Shown here piece by piece: positions 1 to 6,455 of a DNA stretch of 10,746 bases. The position numbers and the translations under genes are program-made. Each line of letters begins with the position of its first letter. Positions within the stretch are counted from its first letter, which is position 1. A model generated the notes under the pieces. That model was not told the DNA's origin and did not search any database. It saw nothing but the letters and a program-made list of their open reading frames with translations. The stretch is from Spirochaetaceae bacterium (GTDB lineage: Bacteria > Spirochaetota > Spirochaetia > Sphaerochaetales > Sphaerochaetaceae), in contig DMKZ01000094.1 in NCBI GenBank assembly GCA_003454065.1, positions 1 to 10,746 on the forward strand, written 5' to 3'.

Positions 1-124
1 CGATTCCGAGATAGAACGCGACCTTATCATCGTTGAGCAGCTTCTCGACGGCTTCGTCATCCGTGGTCTGATATACGAATCCCCTTTCCTTGAGAAAAGA
101 GTAAATGTTCTTGCGTTTCGCCAT
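1..124 (-). CDS. tyrS: Tyrosine--tRNA ligase, N-terminal fragment (continues off the left edge)
   Basis: Only the first 41 codons are inside the window. They read MAKRKNIYSFLKERGFVYQT, then an acidic helix and KVAFYLGI. This matches the start of class I tyrosyl-tRNA synthetases, where an N-terminal helix (xxxLxxRGxxxQxTDxExxxxLL) leads into the first strand of the catalytic domain just before the HIGH-like motif. The enzyme charges tRNA-Tyr in the cytoplasm. The ATG lies 5 bases after the efp stop on the same strand, so the two genes are almost certainly co-transcribed. The HIGH and KMSKS motifs lie outside the window, so the call rests on a short stretch; another class I synthetase is possible but less likely. 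Confidence 0.8.
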   Translation of the reverse strand, partial: MAKRKNIYSFLKERGFVYQTTDDEAVEKLLNDDKVAFYLGI

Positions 125-129
125 GCCCT

Positions 130-693
130 TCAGTCGTTGACCCTTTCAAGATATTCCTTCGTTTCCGTGCTGACGCGCACCTTCTCGCCTTTCTTTATGA
201 AAATCGGAACCTTGATTTCCAGACCGCGATCCGTCGTGGCATATTTCGTCGTTCCCTGAACAGTATCGCCTTTGACCGCATCCTCGCACTCGGCGATCTC
301 ATAGACCATCTTCGTCGGAAGTATTATATTGAGAATCTCGTCGTTGTAAACCGAACATCTGTAGCTTTCGCCCTCTTTCATGAAATACTTGTGGTCGGGG
401 AAGCTGGAAACGGGAACCTCCGTCTGCTCATACGTGGCGGTGTTCATCATAATGTAGTTGTCCTTCTCCATATAGACGAACTGGTAATCGATATCCTCTA
501 CCGTAATATCCTCGGCATTATCCTGGCTCTTCATCGTTTCCGAAAGAACCTGACCGTCGGACGGGCTCTTGAGCTTAAGCCGGACGAAAGCGCTTCCTTT
601 ACCGGGATTCACGAACTCCCTTTCAATGCACACGAACGGCTTGCCCTTTATGAGAAGCGCCGTTCCCTTGCTGATCTGACCTGCTTTAATCAT
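130..693 (-). CDS. efp: Translation elongation factor P
   Basis: This is a 187-residue protein of normal EF-P length. It has the N-terminal KOW-like domain (about 1-63), followed by two OB-like domains (about 66-187). EF-P binds ribosomes stalled on polyproline stretches and promotes peptide bond formation. The loop that reaches into the peptidyl-transferase centre is VNPGKGSAF, with lysine at position 32. That makes it a lysine-type EF-P (beta-lysylated or 5-aminopentanolated in characterised species) rather than the arginine/rhamnose type. No modification enzyme is visible in the window. The start is ATG with a GAGGAA ribosome binding site a few bases upstream, and a consensus promoter lies upstream at 728-756. 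tyrS follows 5 bases downstream. The gene looks intact. Confidence 0.97.
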   Translation of the reverse strand: MIKAGQISKGTALLIKGKPFVCIEREFVNPGKGSAFVRLKLKSPSDGQVLSETMKSQDNAEDITVEDIDYQFVYMEKDNYIMMNTATYEQTEVPVSSFPDHKYFMKEGESYRCSVYNDEILNIILPTKMVYEIAECEDAVKGDTVQGTTKYATTDRGLEIKVPIFIKKGEKVRVSTETKEYLERVND

Positions 694-727
694 ATTTTCC
701 TCACATTAAATTAGAACGCAATTTTTC

Positions 728-756
728 ATTATATAAGGAAAAACTCAAACTTTCAA
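728..756 (-). promoter_or_regulatory. Sigma-70-type promoter of efp-tyrS
   Basis: Read on the minus strand, TTGAAA (751-756) and a perfect TATAAT (728-733) are separated by exactly 17 bases. Initiation would fall near 721, giving an efp leader of about 28 bases that contains the GAGGAA ribosome binding site. Seen directly in sequence; activity is inferred. Confidence 0.8.
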
Positions 757-848
757 TTTTTTCTTGTACGATGGCGTGCACCTGCGGGCGATAAATCCAT
801 CAGTCGCTTCCGAGCGCCGATCCATGCACGAAGGCGAAATCGGGCTTT
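757..848. other. Intergenic stretch with no supported gene
   Basis: Between the efp promoter and the repeat at 849 only short, stop-interrupted reading frames occur in either direction. I see no tRNA-like fold, terminator or convincing ribosome binding site here. Confidence 0.5.
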
Positions 849-867
849 GAGGTTTTTAGAAGCGCCC
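849..867 (+). repeat. Dispersed intergenic repeat, copy 1 (TTTTTAGAAGYGYC core)
   Basis: The stretch GAGGTTTTTAGAAGCGCCC shares the core TTTTTAGAAGYGYC (Y = C or T) with 9418-9435 (plus) and 10019-10036 (minus). Three copies of a 10-base exact core on 10.7 kb are far more than chance would give. Function is unknown. In this copy the opposite strand forms the last codons and stop of a possible small ORF (856-921). Confidence 0.55.
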
Positions 868-921
868 TTTACATTTACTTTCGTTTTTTTCCTTCTTTAC
901 GACTTTTTCTTCTTTTATCAT
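856..921 (-). CDS. Possible 21-residue lysine-rich small protein
   Basis: An ATG at 919-921 on the minus strand is preceded, at a spacing of 8 bases, by a near-perfect Shine-Dalgarno sequence AAGGAGG (930-936). The frame runs 21 codons to a TAA. The peptide begins MIKEEKVVKKEKNESK and ends CKGRF. It is highly charged, has no membrane segment, and I recognise no family. Its last codons and stop lie inside the dispersed repeat, so the frame may be accidental. It lies between the divergently read efp and ohrR genes; no good dedicated promoter is obvious. The ribosome binding site is the only real support. Confidence 0.28.
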   Translation of the reverse strand: MIKEEKVVKKEKNESKCKGRF

Positions 922-1005
922 CTACTGCTCCTCCTTGGGAAAGGTTGTCTAATATTACAAAAAAAACGGTCAAGTAAGGCACAGCGATGCAACAAGCGAT
1001 TTCAT

Positions 1006-1034
1006 TTGACAAATTATGTCGGATGCGATATAGT
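1006..1034 (+). promoter_or_regulatory. Promoter of the ohrR-like operon with overlapping inverted repeat
   Basis: TTGACA (1006-1011) and TATAGT (1029-1034) are separated by 17 bases, a near-consensus sigma-70 promoter. The -35 box sits inside a perfect small inverted repeat, ATTTG-A-CAAAT (1004-1014), a plausible operator for autoregulation by the MarR/OhrR protein it drives. Initiation would fall near 1041, immediately before the ribosome binding site, so translation cannot begin at the upstream in-frame ATG at 987. Confidence 0.75.
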
Positions 1035-1052
1035 TGTTTTCGAGGTAGCAGT

Positions 1053-1493
1053 TTGGAAAAGGATTGTGAGCTTTTGCTTCTTGAAAACCAGGTTTGTTTT
1101 CCGACATATGCGGTTGCGAACAAGATATTAAGACGCTACAAGCCGCTTTTGAAGGAACTGAATCTGACTTACACCCAATACATCACAATGATGGTTCTAT
1201 GGGAAAAGGAAACGGTAAAGGAAAAAGATTTGGTCAAAGCGCTTTACCTGCAAGCCAATACGCTCACCAGCCTGCTCAGGAAGTTGAAAAAGAAAGGTTA
1301 TGCGGAAATACGCAAGGATGAAAAGGATAAGCGCAACATCAACATTTCCATTACCGAAGAAGGCCGTAAGCTGAAAGACAAGGCGGTTAACGTTCCGAAA
1401 ACGCTTATAAACGAGCATTGGCTTGCAGACGAAGAGGTCAGAACCTTCAAGGAGCTGCTATCAAAACTGTTAAAAGGAGAATGGGGCAAATGA
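1053..1493 (+). CDS. ohrR: OhrR-type MarR-family peroxide-sensing repressor
   Basis: This is a 146-residue winged-helix regulator. I chose the TTG at 1053 because the promoter ends at 1034, a CGAGG ribosome binding site lies at 1041-1045 with a 7-base gap, and this start puts the reactive cysteine at residue 15, as in Bacillus subtilis OhrR. The segment [11 protein letters not shown] followed by RRYKPLL and LTYTQY carries Cys15, Tyr19, Tyr29 and Tyr40, the residues known to sense organic hydroperoxides in OhrR. The winged helix-turn-helix follows (about 50-100, with TLTSLLRKL as recognition helix and [11 protein letters not shown] as wing). No second C-terminal cysteine is visible, so it is the 1-Cys type. 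The family represses peroxidase genes until oxidised. Here the coupled downstream gene is an MBL-rubredoxin fusion rather than ohr, so the regulated function differs from the textbook pair. The exact inducer is unknown. Confidence 0.85.
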   Translation: MEKDCELLLLENQVCFPTYAVANKILRRYKPLLKELNLTYTQYITMMVLWEKETVKEKDLVKALYLQANTLTSLLRKLKKKGYAEIRKDEKDKRNINISITEEGRKLKDKAVNVPKTLINEHWLADEEVRTFKELLSKLLKGEWGK

Positions 1494-2431
1494 TCATAAA
1501 AGCGGTCAAGTTCAGAAAAGACGGCTTCTACACCCAGCCCTTCGTTTTCGGAGGCGAAGAGGGCAAGGAAAAGTTCGACAAAAACATACGATATCGCGGG
1601 AGCCTGCAAAACTATCTGATAGATACTGGAGACGAGGTGATTTTGGTTGATACCGGAATCCCTGCGGGAACACCTGAAGAGAATCCGAATGAGGATAGTC
1701 CGATCTATACGGGAAAGGATATTTGCACCTATATGGAAGCATTCGCTTCTTTGGGATACAAGCCGGAACAGGTCACGAAGATTCTCCTGACACATAAGCA
1801 CAGCGACCATTCGGGGGAGCTCAAATCCTTCCCTAACGCGAAGATCTATGTTAACGAAGAAGAGGTTTCAGCCGCAGAGTTGCAAGGGATAAGCAATATC
1901 GTGCCTGTGAAATTCACTGATGGCGCATATTACAATTTCCCGGAAAGCCAGAAAATAGCCGACGGCATATATTACATAAAAGCCAAAGGACACACCAACG
2001 GCAACAGTCTCGTCATCGTTGAAAACGATGATCTGTTCTATATGCTTCAGGGCGATATCACTTATGTTGACGAAGCGCTTTATGCCAACAAGCTGTCAGT
2101 CGTTTTTGATGATATTGCTGCGGACAGAATAACTTTTGACAGGGTCCGCGAATTCGTCCGCAACCACCCTACCGTCTATTGCGGCACGCATACTCCGCAA
2201 GGGTATGAAAACCTCGAAGCGAAGCGCATCATGGACCTTGACCATCCTGTTGAGACAATCCTCGCAGAAGTGAGTTTCACGAAGAAGGAGGCATCGGGAA
2301 AGTATGTTTGCTCCATCTGCGGCTACGTCTATGATCCTGCCGAGCATGACGGCGTGGCATTTGAAGATCTCCCCGACGATTGGAAATGCCCGCGCTGCAA
2401 GCAACCAAAGAACAAATTCAATCCAGCATGA
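1490..2431 (+). CDS. Metallo-beta-lactamase-fold protein with C-terminal rubredoxin domain
   Basis: This 313-residue fusion starts at ATG 1490, overlapping the ohrR stop by 4 bases (ATGA), with AAGGAGA 9 bases upstream. Residues 1-250 are an MBL fold: HKHSDH at 102-107 (HxHxDH), His168 in GHTNG, Asp189 in QGDI and His234 in GTHTP give a full dinuclear metal site. The family is closer to lactonase-like MBL proteins than to flavodiiron proteins, whose motif is HxExDH. Residues about 271-313 are a rubredoxin: [10 protein letters not shown] (Cys274, Cys277) and CPRC (Cys300, Cys303) would bind one Fe(Cys)4 centre for one-electron transfer. The rubredoxin loop is a few residues shorter than in free rubredoxins. 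No flavodoxin domain is present. No signal peptide is visible, so it is likely cytoplasmic. Control by a peroxide sensor suggests a role in oxidative or nitrosative stress; the substrate is unknown. Confidence 0.9.
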   Translation: MIIKAVKFRKDGFYTQPFVFGGEEGKEKFDKNIRYRGSLQNYLIDTGDEVILVDTGIPAGTPEENPNEDSPIYTGKDICTYMEAFASLGYKPEQVTKILLTHKHSDHSGELKSFPNAKIYVNEEEVSAAELQGISNIVPVKFTDGAYYNFPESQKIADGIYYIKAKGHTNGNSLVIVENDDLFYMLQGDITYVDEALYANKLSVVFDDIAADRITFDRVREFVRNHPTVYCGTHTPQGYENLEAKRIMDLDHPVETILAEVSFTKKEASGKYVCSICGYVYDPAEHDGVAFEDLPDDWKCPRCKQPKNKFNPA

Positions 2432-2516
2432 AAAAGGGGGTTCTGTCAGCTCTTCCATAAGGAGCAAATCAGGGCCCGCAAGACTGCATTGCAAGCGTTT
2501 GCTTGATCATTCATAC

Positions 2517-2543
2517 AGACCGCTTTCGTGGCGGTCTTTTTTA
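2517..2543 (+). terminator. Rho-independent terminator of the ohrR-MBL/rubredoxin operon
   Basis: AGACCGC (2517-2523) and GCGGTCT (2531-2537) form a perfect 7-bp stem with a 7-base loop, followed by a run of six T ending at 2542. It lies about 85 bases after the MBL-rubredoxin stop. Confidence 0.9.
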
Positions 2544-2715
2544 TTGACAGACAACAAACGGACAATATCAGGAATCGCATTCAGGTAGTCCCAAAACAGA
2601 GCAATCGCTTTCATGGATTGCGCCTGCATAGCTAAGGAAGGAGTTTTGAAAAAATCTCTTTTAAAAGTATGGCATCTGGTTCTGTTTTGTCAAATCATTT
2701 GACACATTTGAGGTT
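2544..2715. other. Intergenic region between two convergent operons
   Basis: No supported gene. It holds a second intergenic repeat block (2576-2599). On the plus strand a strong AAGGAAGGAG (2634-2643) sits just before TTG at 2646, which opens only 18 codons (ending 2702). A 15-base palindrome GTCAAAT-C-ATTTGAC lies at 2689-2703 just past the tilS stop on its 3' side and may help end that transcript, but no clean T-run follows it. Confidence 0.4.
2576..2599 (+). repeat. Second intergenic repeat block, copy related to 9441-9464
   Basis: The segment here (ATTCAGGTAGTCCCAAAACAG plus a few flanking bases) resembles ATTCAGAAAGTCCCAACAG at 9446-9464. They share ATTCAG, AGTCCCAA and CAG, with small insertions. 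The other member lies directly beside a copy of the TTTTTAGAAG repeat, so both may be parts of one composite intergenic element. Alignment was by eye. Confidence 0.35.
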
Positions 2716-4017
2716 TTATACAAATGCCACCAAGAACATCTCATATTCATCCGAAAAGTGCGCAATGTTCTCGGAATCCGCGACAAACGGCTTGGCATCC
2801 AATCCATCGAAAACGACGGCAATGACTTCGTTGTTCCTATCAAGGATGCGAACCTGCCGCAAAAGCTCTGCGGAAAGCTGCTTCTTTTTCATCAGCTCTT
2901 TGACTGTTCTGACCTTGCCGTCAAACAAAATCGCGTCATCGAGACGAGCCGACCGCATATCAAACGATTTTTTGACAACCGCCACGAAATCGGAGGGCAT
3001 TTTGGGCAAACTATCCCTGATGAAAGCGACTTTGACAGTTGATACTATCGCCCTGCCACCATGCGGAATGTCAAATACGCCCTCGTTTTCGATGCAAATC
3101 CTCCATGACTCGCTCGCACTATCGGAACGATTCAAGAAAAGCAAGTCGCCCTTTCTATGAAGTATCACCACATCGCCTTGCATCAGCCTGCCGGAGTTAC
3201 TGCCGTTGCACGCCAAATCCATTATGCCGTCTATGCTTTTACGGCTTATCCTGTTGTTATTGGAATTTCTATACCCAAGCAAGGTGAATGCCGAAAAAAT
3301 CGCATCATGCGCCATATCGGGCCGTGCGATCTGCGATTCGCGACACTTCCTTCTTTGCGCCAAAGCATTGCCATAAGATGGGAAAACTTCGTCCAAAACA
3401 GGCCTGAGCCTATGCCTTATCGAGGTACGCAAGGCATCGTCCTGCAAGTTGGTGGAGTCCTGAGAAAAAGCAAAGCCACTGCTTTTGACATGCTCTTCGT
3501 TTTCCGCATGCGTAATGGAAAGGAGCGGCCTATAGATATTGCCGATTCTCTCTTCTATGGATCTGGAAAGATTCCCGCCTCTGAAAAAATTGATAATATC
3601 GCTTTCATCGCAGTCGTCGCGATTGTGAGCCGTAAGAATGCGGCTTATTCCATTTGATTCGCAATAATCGCCTATCAGCCTGTAGCGAACCTCTCTCGCC
3701 GCCCCCTCGATCCCCATACTGCGAGCGAGCGCATCTATCTCGCTCCTGTCGGCATCGAGGACAACCAAACCAATGCCCAGCTTTTCGGAGTTGCTCCTAT
3801 TAAGCTCGATTTCCCTATCAAGCTCCGCCTCGCTTCTCAGATGATGATTGACATATATGGCGATAACATTCGGATGAACTCGCGAAAGCGATAGGAGAAG
3901 GGAAAGGCTGTCCGCGCCTCCGGAGAATGCGACGGCAAGGCTGTCGTCAGCAACTATTTCAAAGCGTTTCAAAAAGCAATGAACTGCATTATCTATCTTG
4001 TTTGCTTCTCGAATCAT
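2716..4017 (-). CDS. tilS: tRNA(Ile)-lysidine synthetase
   Basis: This is a 433-residue PP-loop ATPase that converts the wobble cytidine of tRNA-Ile(CAU) to lysidine, so that it reads AUA. The ATP-binding PP-loop is FSGGADSLSLLL (SGGADS at 32-37). YVNHHLR (55-61) and the second conserved block HNRDDCDESDIINFFRG (131-147) follow, then RPLLSI and the QDSTN/IRHRLRP segment typical of TilS. The C-terminal half (about 230-433) fits the TilS substrate-binding domains but is weakly conserved. The start is ATG at 4015-4017, without a strong Shine-Dalgarno; an in-frame stop at 4051-4053 limits any extension. It follows the chimeric R-M gene by 36 bases on the same strand, and is probably expressed from the rplY-pth transcript. 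HNRDDCDE replaces the more usual HHADDQAE, a conservative variation. Confidence 0.9.
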   Translation of the reverse strand: MIREANKIDNAVHCFLKRFEIVADDSLAVAFSGGADSLSLLLSLSRVHPNVIAIYVNHHLRSEAELDREIELNRSNSEKLGIGLVVLDADRSEIDALARSMGIEGAAREVRYRLIGDYCESNGISRILTAHNRDDCDESDIINFFRGGNLSRSIEERIGNIYRPLLSITHAENEEHVKSSGFAFSQDSTNLQDDALRTSIRHRLRPVLDEVFPSYGNALAQRRKCRESQIARPDMAHDAIFSAFTLLGYRNSNNNRISRKSIDGIMDLACNGSNSGRLMQGDVVILHRKGDLLFLNRSDSASESWRICIENEGVFDIPHGGRAIVSTVKVAFIRDSLPKMPSDFVAVVKKSFDMRSARLDDAILFDGKVRTVKELMKKKQLSAELLRQVRILDRNNEVIAVVFDGLDAKPFVADSENIAHFSDEYEMFLVAFV

Positions 4018-4053
4018 TATGAGTATGCAAGCGCTCGGCTCATTATGCGGTCA

Positions 4054-4824
4054 TCATCTATAATTCTTCTCTATATCTTGCCATCTCGGAACTTGCATTT
4101 CCATTCCGTATTGTTTGGCATAACTCTCCTTAAACCTCTTAAGCCATGTTCCAGATTCCTCTTTCGTCTTAGGATTCTGCCATACGGTCTGTTCTATTTC
4201 GGAGATGTAATCCTCGACTTTTTCAAAAGGCTTGTACCTGCTTTTCTCACTATAAAACATGCAAGGTCTTATCTTGTGCACTACATTCGCTTTAACCTGA
4301 AGCTTCAACGGCCAGTCTTCGCTAGAAGAAACAATCTCCCAAACCTTCTTTAGCCATAAGTCTCTTATAAGAACCTTTCCATCTTCCGTCATTTCATATC
4401 CAAATATTAGATGATCTGTGAAAAGCATGTATGGCTTTTCTGTTATTTCTTCTTCGTACATTCTAAAATCCGCTATATCGAAGCCAGGCCCTGCGCACCT
4501 ATTGAACGCCTTGACCTCCAAAAGATCGGATTCGGTATCATTAGGATTCAAAAAGAAATCCGGTGGCATCTGCGTATTATCGTTTACAGCATATTCCACA
4601 TTATTATGATCCGACCAGCCACGAAGCCACTCTTGAATAATATTTCCGACAACGTCTCTTTGTTTTACGGTTATATTTTGTTTTAAAATAGAAATAGCAG
4701 ATGGTTTTATCTCAGATGCAAAAACGCATTCTGAAAAATATCCAAGTTCCTCTGCCGCCAATTCAAATCCTTTACGGATTCCTCCGATTCCAGCAAACAG
4801 ATCAATAAATCTAATCCTGTTCAT
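4054..4824 (-). CDS. Chimeric ORF: C5-methyltransferase N-terminus fused to NgoBV/NlaIV-type restriction endonuclease
   Basis: This is a 256-residue ORF. Residues 1 to about 50 start MNRIRFIDLFAGIGGIRKGF and continue to FASEIKPSAI. These are motif I (DLFAGIGG) and the motif II region of a DNA cytosine-C5 methyltransferase, but the PCQ catalytic motif and target-recognition domain are absent. From about residue 52 (ITVKQRDVVGNIIQEWL) onwards the sequence matches type II endonucleases of the NgoBV/NlaIV family, known for cutting GGNNCC: PPDFFL, then LLEVKAF (a PD...ExK core), DHLIFGYEM, RDLWLKKVWEI, LKLQVK and KIRPC. About 40 N-terminal endonuclease residues appear to be missing. I chose the ATG at 4822-4824, overlapping the pth stop by 14 bases; a longer frame runs to 4908 but antisense-like residues precede the methylase start. 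It looks like an in-frame deletion product of an R-M pair lodged between pth and tilS. Whether it cuts DNA is unknown; loss of the N-terminus argues against it. Confidence 0.8.
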   Translation of the reverse strand: MNRIRFIDLFAGIGGIRKGFELAAEELGYFSECVFASEIKPSAISILKQNITVKQRDVVGNIIQEWLRGWSDHNNVEYAVNDNTQMPPDFFLNPNDTESDLLEVKAFNRCAGPGFDIADFRMYEEEITEKPYMLFTDHLIFGYEMTEDGKVLIRDLWLKKVWEIVSSSEDWPLKLQVKANVVHKIRPCMFYSEKSRYKPFEKVEDYISEIEQTVWQNPKTKEESGTWLKRFKESYAKQYGMEMQVPRWQDIEKNYR

Positions 4825-5404
4825 GCAAATTTTGATTTTTCCTTTCGGAACATTTCCTCTTCGCCGCTTCGAAATCGCCGTCCTTGATGAAATCCATGAC
4901 AATATCAACCGCCTTCTCGCAACTTTCCTGAAGAACGGAAATCTTCTCAGGGCTCATTTTGCGAAGCACGCTATCCGCAGCATTCAGGACGATGCCGTTG
5001 ACCGTCTCTCTGCCGACGCCTATGTACATGCGATAGAAATCGTTACCCTTGGGATTCAGCGACATTATGCTTTTGAGCCCGTTGTGACCGGCGCTGCTGC
5101 CCTGATAATGAAATCGAATCTTGCCCGGCTCCAAGTCGATGTTATCGCAAAAAATTATAAGCTTGTCTATCGGCTCTTTTCTAAGATAGGAAAAAACCTC
5201 TCCCGACAAATTCATGAAGGTGAGAGGCTTTACGAACTTCACCTTGCCCGCTTCAGACACGTAATCGCTTTCCAGAAAATTATCCTTCTTGCGTTCCTGC
5301 AAGCAAAACTTGGATTGTGCAATATCGACGCATCTGAAGCCTACATTGTGGGCGGACAAAGAATATTCGAGGCCTGGGTTGCCAAGCCCCATGACAACAA
5401 TCAC
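4811..5404 (-). CDS. pth: Peptidyl-tRNA hydrolase
   Basis: This is a 197-residue enzyme that releases peptides from prematurely dissociated peptidyl-tRNA. It has GLGNPG at 6-11, the catalytic histidine in AHNVGF (His19), KPLTFMNLSG at 59-68, the catalytic aspartate in FCDNIDLEPGKIR (Asp87), and GSSAGHNGLKSI at 102-113. All of these are Pth hallmarks. The start is GTG at 5402-5404, overlapping the rplY stop by 4 bases (GTGA). It is preferred over the ATG four codons later because the family begins one strand before GLGNPG. Length and motifs are normal apart from an extended basic C-terminus (AAKRKCSERKNQ). Its last 14 bases are shared with the start of the chimeric R-M gene, which suggests that the insertion removed or rewrote little of pth. 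Confidence 0.95.
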   Translation of the reverse strand: MIVVMGLGNPGLEYSLSAHNVGFRCVDIAQSKFCLQERKKDNFLESDYVSEAGKVKFVKPLTFMNLSGEVFSYLRKEPIDKLIIFCDNIDLEPGKIRFHYQGSSAGHNGLKSIMSLNPKGNDFYRMYIGVGRETVNGIVLNAADSVLRKMSPEKISVLQESCEKAVDIVMDFIKDGDFEAAKRKCSERKNQNLHEQD

Positions 5405-6063
5405 TTCTTAGCTTCTTTGTCTTTATCAGCAGGCGCAGCGGCCGCAGCTGCCTGTTCGCCTTCGGCGGCTTGAGCCGATTCAGCAGCAGCAGGAGCATCA
5501 TCCTGTCTGACGAACTTAACCGTGGCGACGGTGGTATCAGGGTCGTCAAGGAACTTAACGCCTTCTATCGCAGGTATGTCTTTGACGGACATATTCTCGT
5601 TGGCGCCAAGCTTGGACACGTCCAACTCTATGACGTCTGGCAAGTTTCTCGGCAAACATTCGATTTCAACATCTCTTTCGATCTGCTCAAGCACTCCGCC
5701 TTCCCTAACGCCGACGGGCGTTCCCTTCAAAACGATCGAAACCCTCGTGGTGAGAAGCTTTCCTCTCTTTATCTCATAGAAATCGAGATGCAGAATGCTA
5801 TCGGTGATCAGATCATCCTGAACCGCCTTCAAGAAGCACTCGACCTCTTCCCTTCCCTCGATCTCCAAATCGATAAGAGACGTCTTGGTCACTTTGCCTC
5901 TGAGCCTGTTGAACTCCAATGCGCTTACGCTGAACGAAAGCGGTTTCTTCTGCCCATACACCACACAAGGTATCCTGCCGCTCCTCAGAAGCCTTCTAGA
6001 GCCCCTGGAGCCGAAATCCTCCGTCCTTTCAATTCCCTTAAGCCTAATCGATTCCTTAGCCAT
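5401..6063 (-). CDS. rplY: 50S ribosomal protein L25, long (TL5/Ctc) form
   Basis: This 220-residue protein binds 5S rRNA in the large subunit. The N-terminal L25 domain (about 1-92) includes the SRRLLRSGRIPCVVYG stretch, which is diagnostic. The C-terminal beta-rich TL5/Ctc domain (about 95-190) includes VGVREGGVLEQ and VIELDVSKL. The last 25 residues are a low-complexity Ala/Glu/Lys tail, common in this form. The start is the ATG at 6061-6063, because a perfect AAGGAGG (6070-6076) precedes it by 6 bases; the frame stays open nine codons further up but without a ribosome binding site. It is followed by pth with a GTGA overlap, the conserved rplY-pth pair. Confidence 0.95.
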   Translation of the reverse strand: MAKESIRLKGIERTEDFGSRGSRRLLRSGRIPCVVYGQKKPLSFSVSALEFNRLRGKVTKTSLIDLEIEGREEVECFLKAVQDDLITDSILHLDFYEIKRGKLLTTRVSIVLKGTPVGVREGGVLEQIERDVEIECLPRNLPDVIELDVSKLGANENMSVKDIPAIEGVKFLDDPDTTVATVKFVRQDDAPAAAESAQAAEGEQAAAAAAPADKDKEAKK

Positions 6064-6224
6064 AATGATCCTCCTTACTCTCGCAGCCAAAACACGGATG
6101 CAAAGCGCTCCTCATGCATCTGCTACCATAGAGTTTTGTTTTTTTCATGATGCTTTTGAAAATAGACCATGTTGAACCAGCCGCCTGCTTCAACCAAGCC
6201 TAAAAACCACCTCAAGCCATCTTT

Positions 6225-6297
6225 TCGGTTTAGGCGGATTCGAACCGCCGACCTCAAGTCCCCCAGACTTGCATGCTAACCCCTGCACCATAAACCG
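6225..6297 (-). tRNA. tRNA-Pro (anticodon GGG)
   Basis: The minus strand folds as a complete 73-base cloverleaf. The acceptor is CGGTTTA/TAAACCG, followed by T8 G9. The D-stem is GTGC/GCAT and the anticodon stem CAAGT/ACTTG has loop CTGGGGG (anticodon GGG at 34-36). The variable loop is short, and the T-arm is GGCGG-TTCGAAT-CCGCC. G35, G36 and discriminator A73 fit proline identity. CCA is not encoded. It lies about 160 bases upstream of rplY on the same strand. Confidence 0.95.
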
Positions 6298-6336
6298 AAA
6301 CTATGCCGCGCGAAGCAATGCGACAACTGCCATTCT

Positions 6337-6365
6337 ATTTTATGCCAATGAACATTAAAGTTCAA
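6337..6365 (-). promoter_or_regulatory. Promoter of tRNA-Pro and probably of the rplY-pth-tilS operon
   Basis: On the minus strand, TTGAAC (6360-6365) and TAAAAT (6337-6342) are separated by 17 bases. Initiation near 6330 would leave a leader of about 30 bases before the tRNA. No better promoter is obvious between the tRNA and rplY, so read-through into the protein genes is likely but inferred. Confidence 0.65.
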
Positions 6366-6395
6366 ATCCGTGCTAAGGTCTGATGTTTCGCTGCA

Positions 6396-6424
6396 TGGAA
6401 AACAAACGCATAATGTGGTATAAT
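6396..6424 (+). promoter_or_regulatory. Extended -10 promoter facing the adenine-methylase remnant
   Basis: A perfect TATAAT (6419-6424) is preceded by TGG (6416-6418), making an extended -10 element. TGGAAA (6396-6401) is a weak -35 at 17 bases. It is divergent from the tRNA-Pro promoter and would initiate near 6431. Confidence 0.6.
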
Positions 6425-6455
6425 TTAATGCGATGAGCCGAAGAACAATGGAGGA

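Noticed and set aside
987..1052. N-terminal extension of the MarR/OhrR protein from ATG 987
   Set aside because: The promoter -35 and -10 boxes lie inside it, there is no ribosome binding site, and family alignment begins at the TTG at 1053.
1298..1810. Minus-strand ORF of 170 codons
   Set aside because: Antisense to the ohrR/MBL-rubredoxin junction; no supporting signals.
2689..2703. 15-base palindrome after tilS as a strong terminator
   Set aside because: The stem GTCAAAT/ATTTGAC has a single-base centre and no adjacent T-run in the tilS direction, so it is mentioned only as a possibility.
4825..4908. 28-codon upstream extension of the chimeric R-M gene
   Set aside because: It overlaps the coding sequence of pth in another frame, and the methyltransferase family starts at MNRIRFIDLFAG.
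4823..5473. Long plus-strand ORF of 216 codons
   Set aside because: Exactly antisense to pth and the end of rplY, both with clear family motifs; no ribosome binding site or recognisable domain.
5470..6150. Long plus-strand ORF of 226 codons
   Set aside because: Antisense shadow of rplY; its composition follows from the codons on the other strand.
6225..6424. tRNA-Pro as the attachment site for an integrated R-M island
   Set aside because: The remnant lies on the 5' side of the tRNA, no duplicated tRNA 3' end is visible, and no integrase gene is present.
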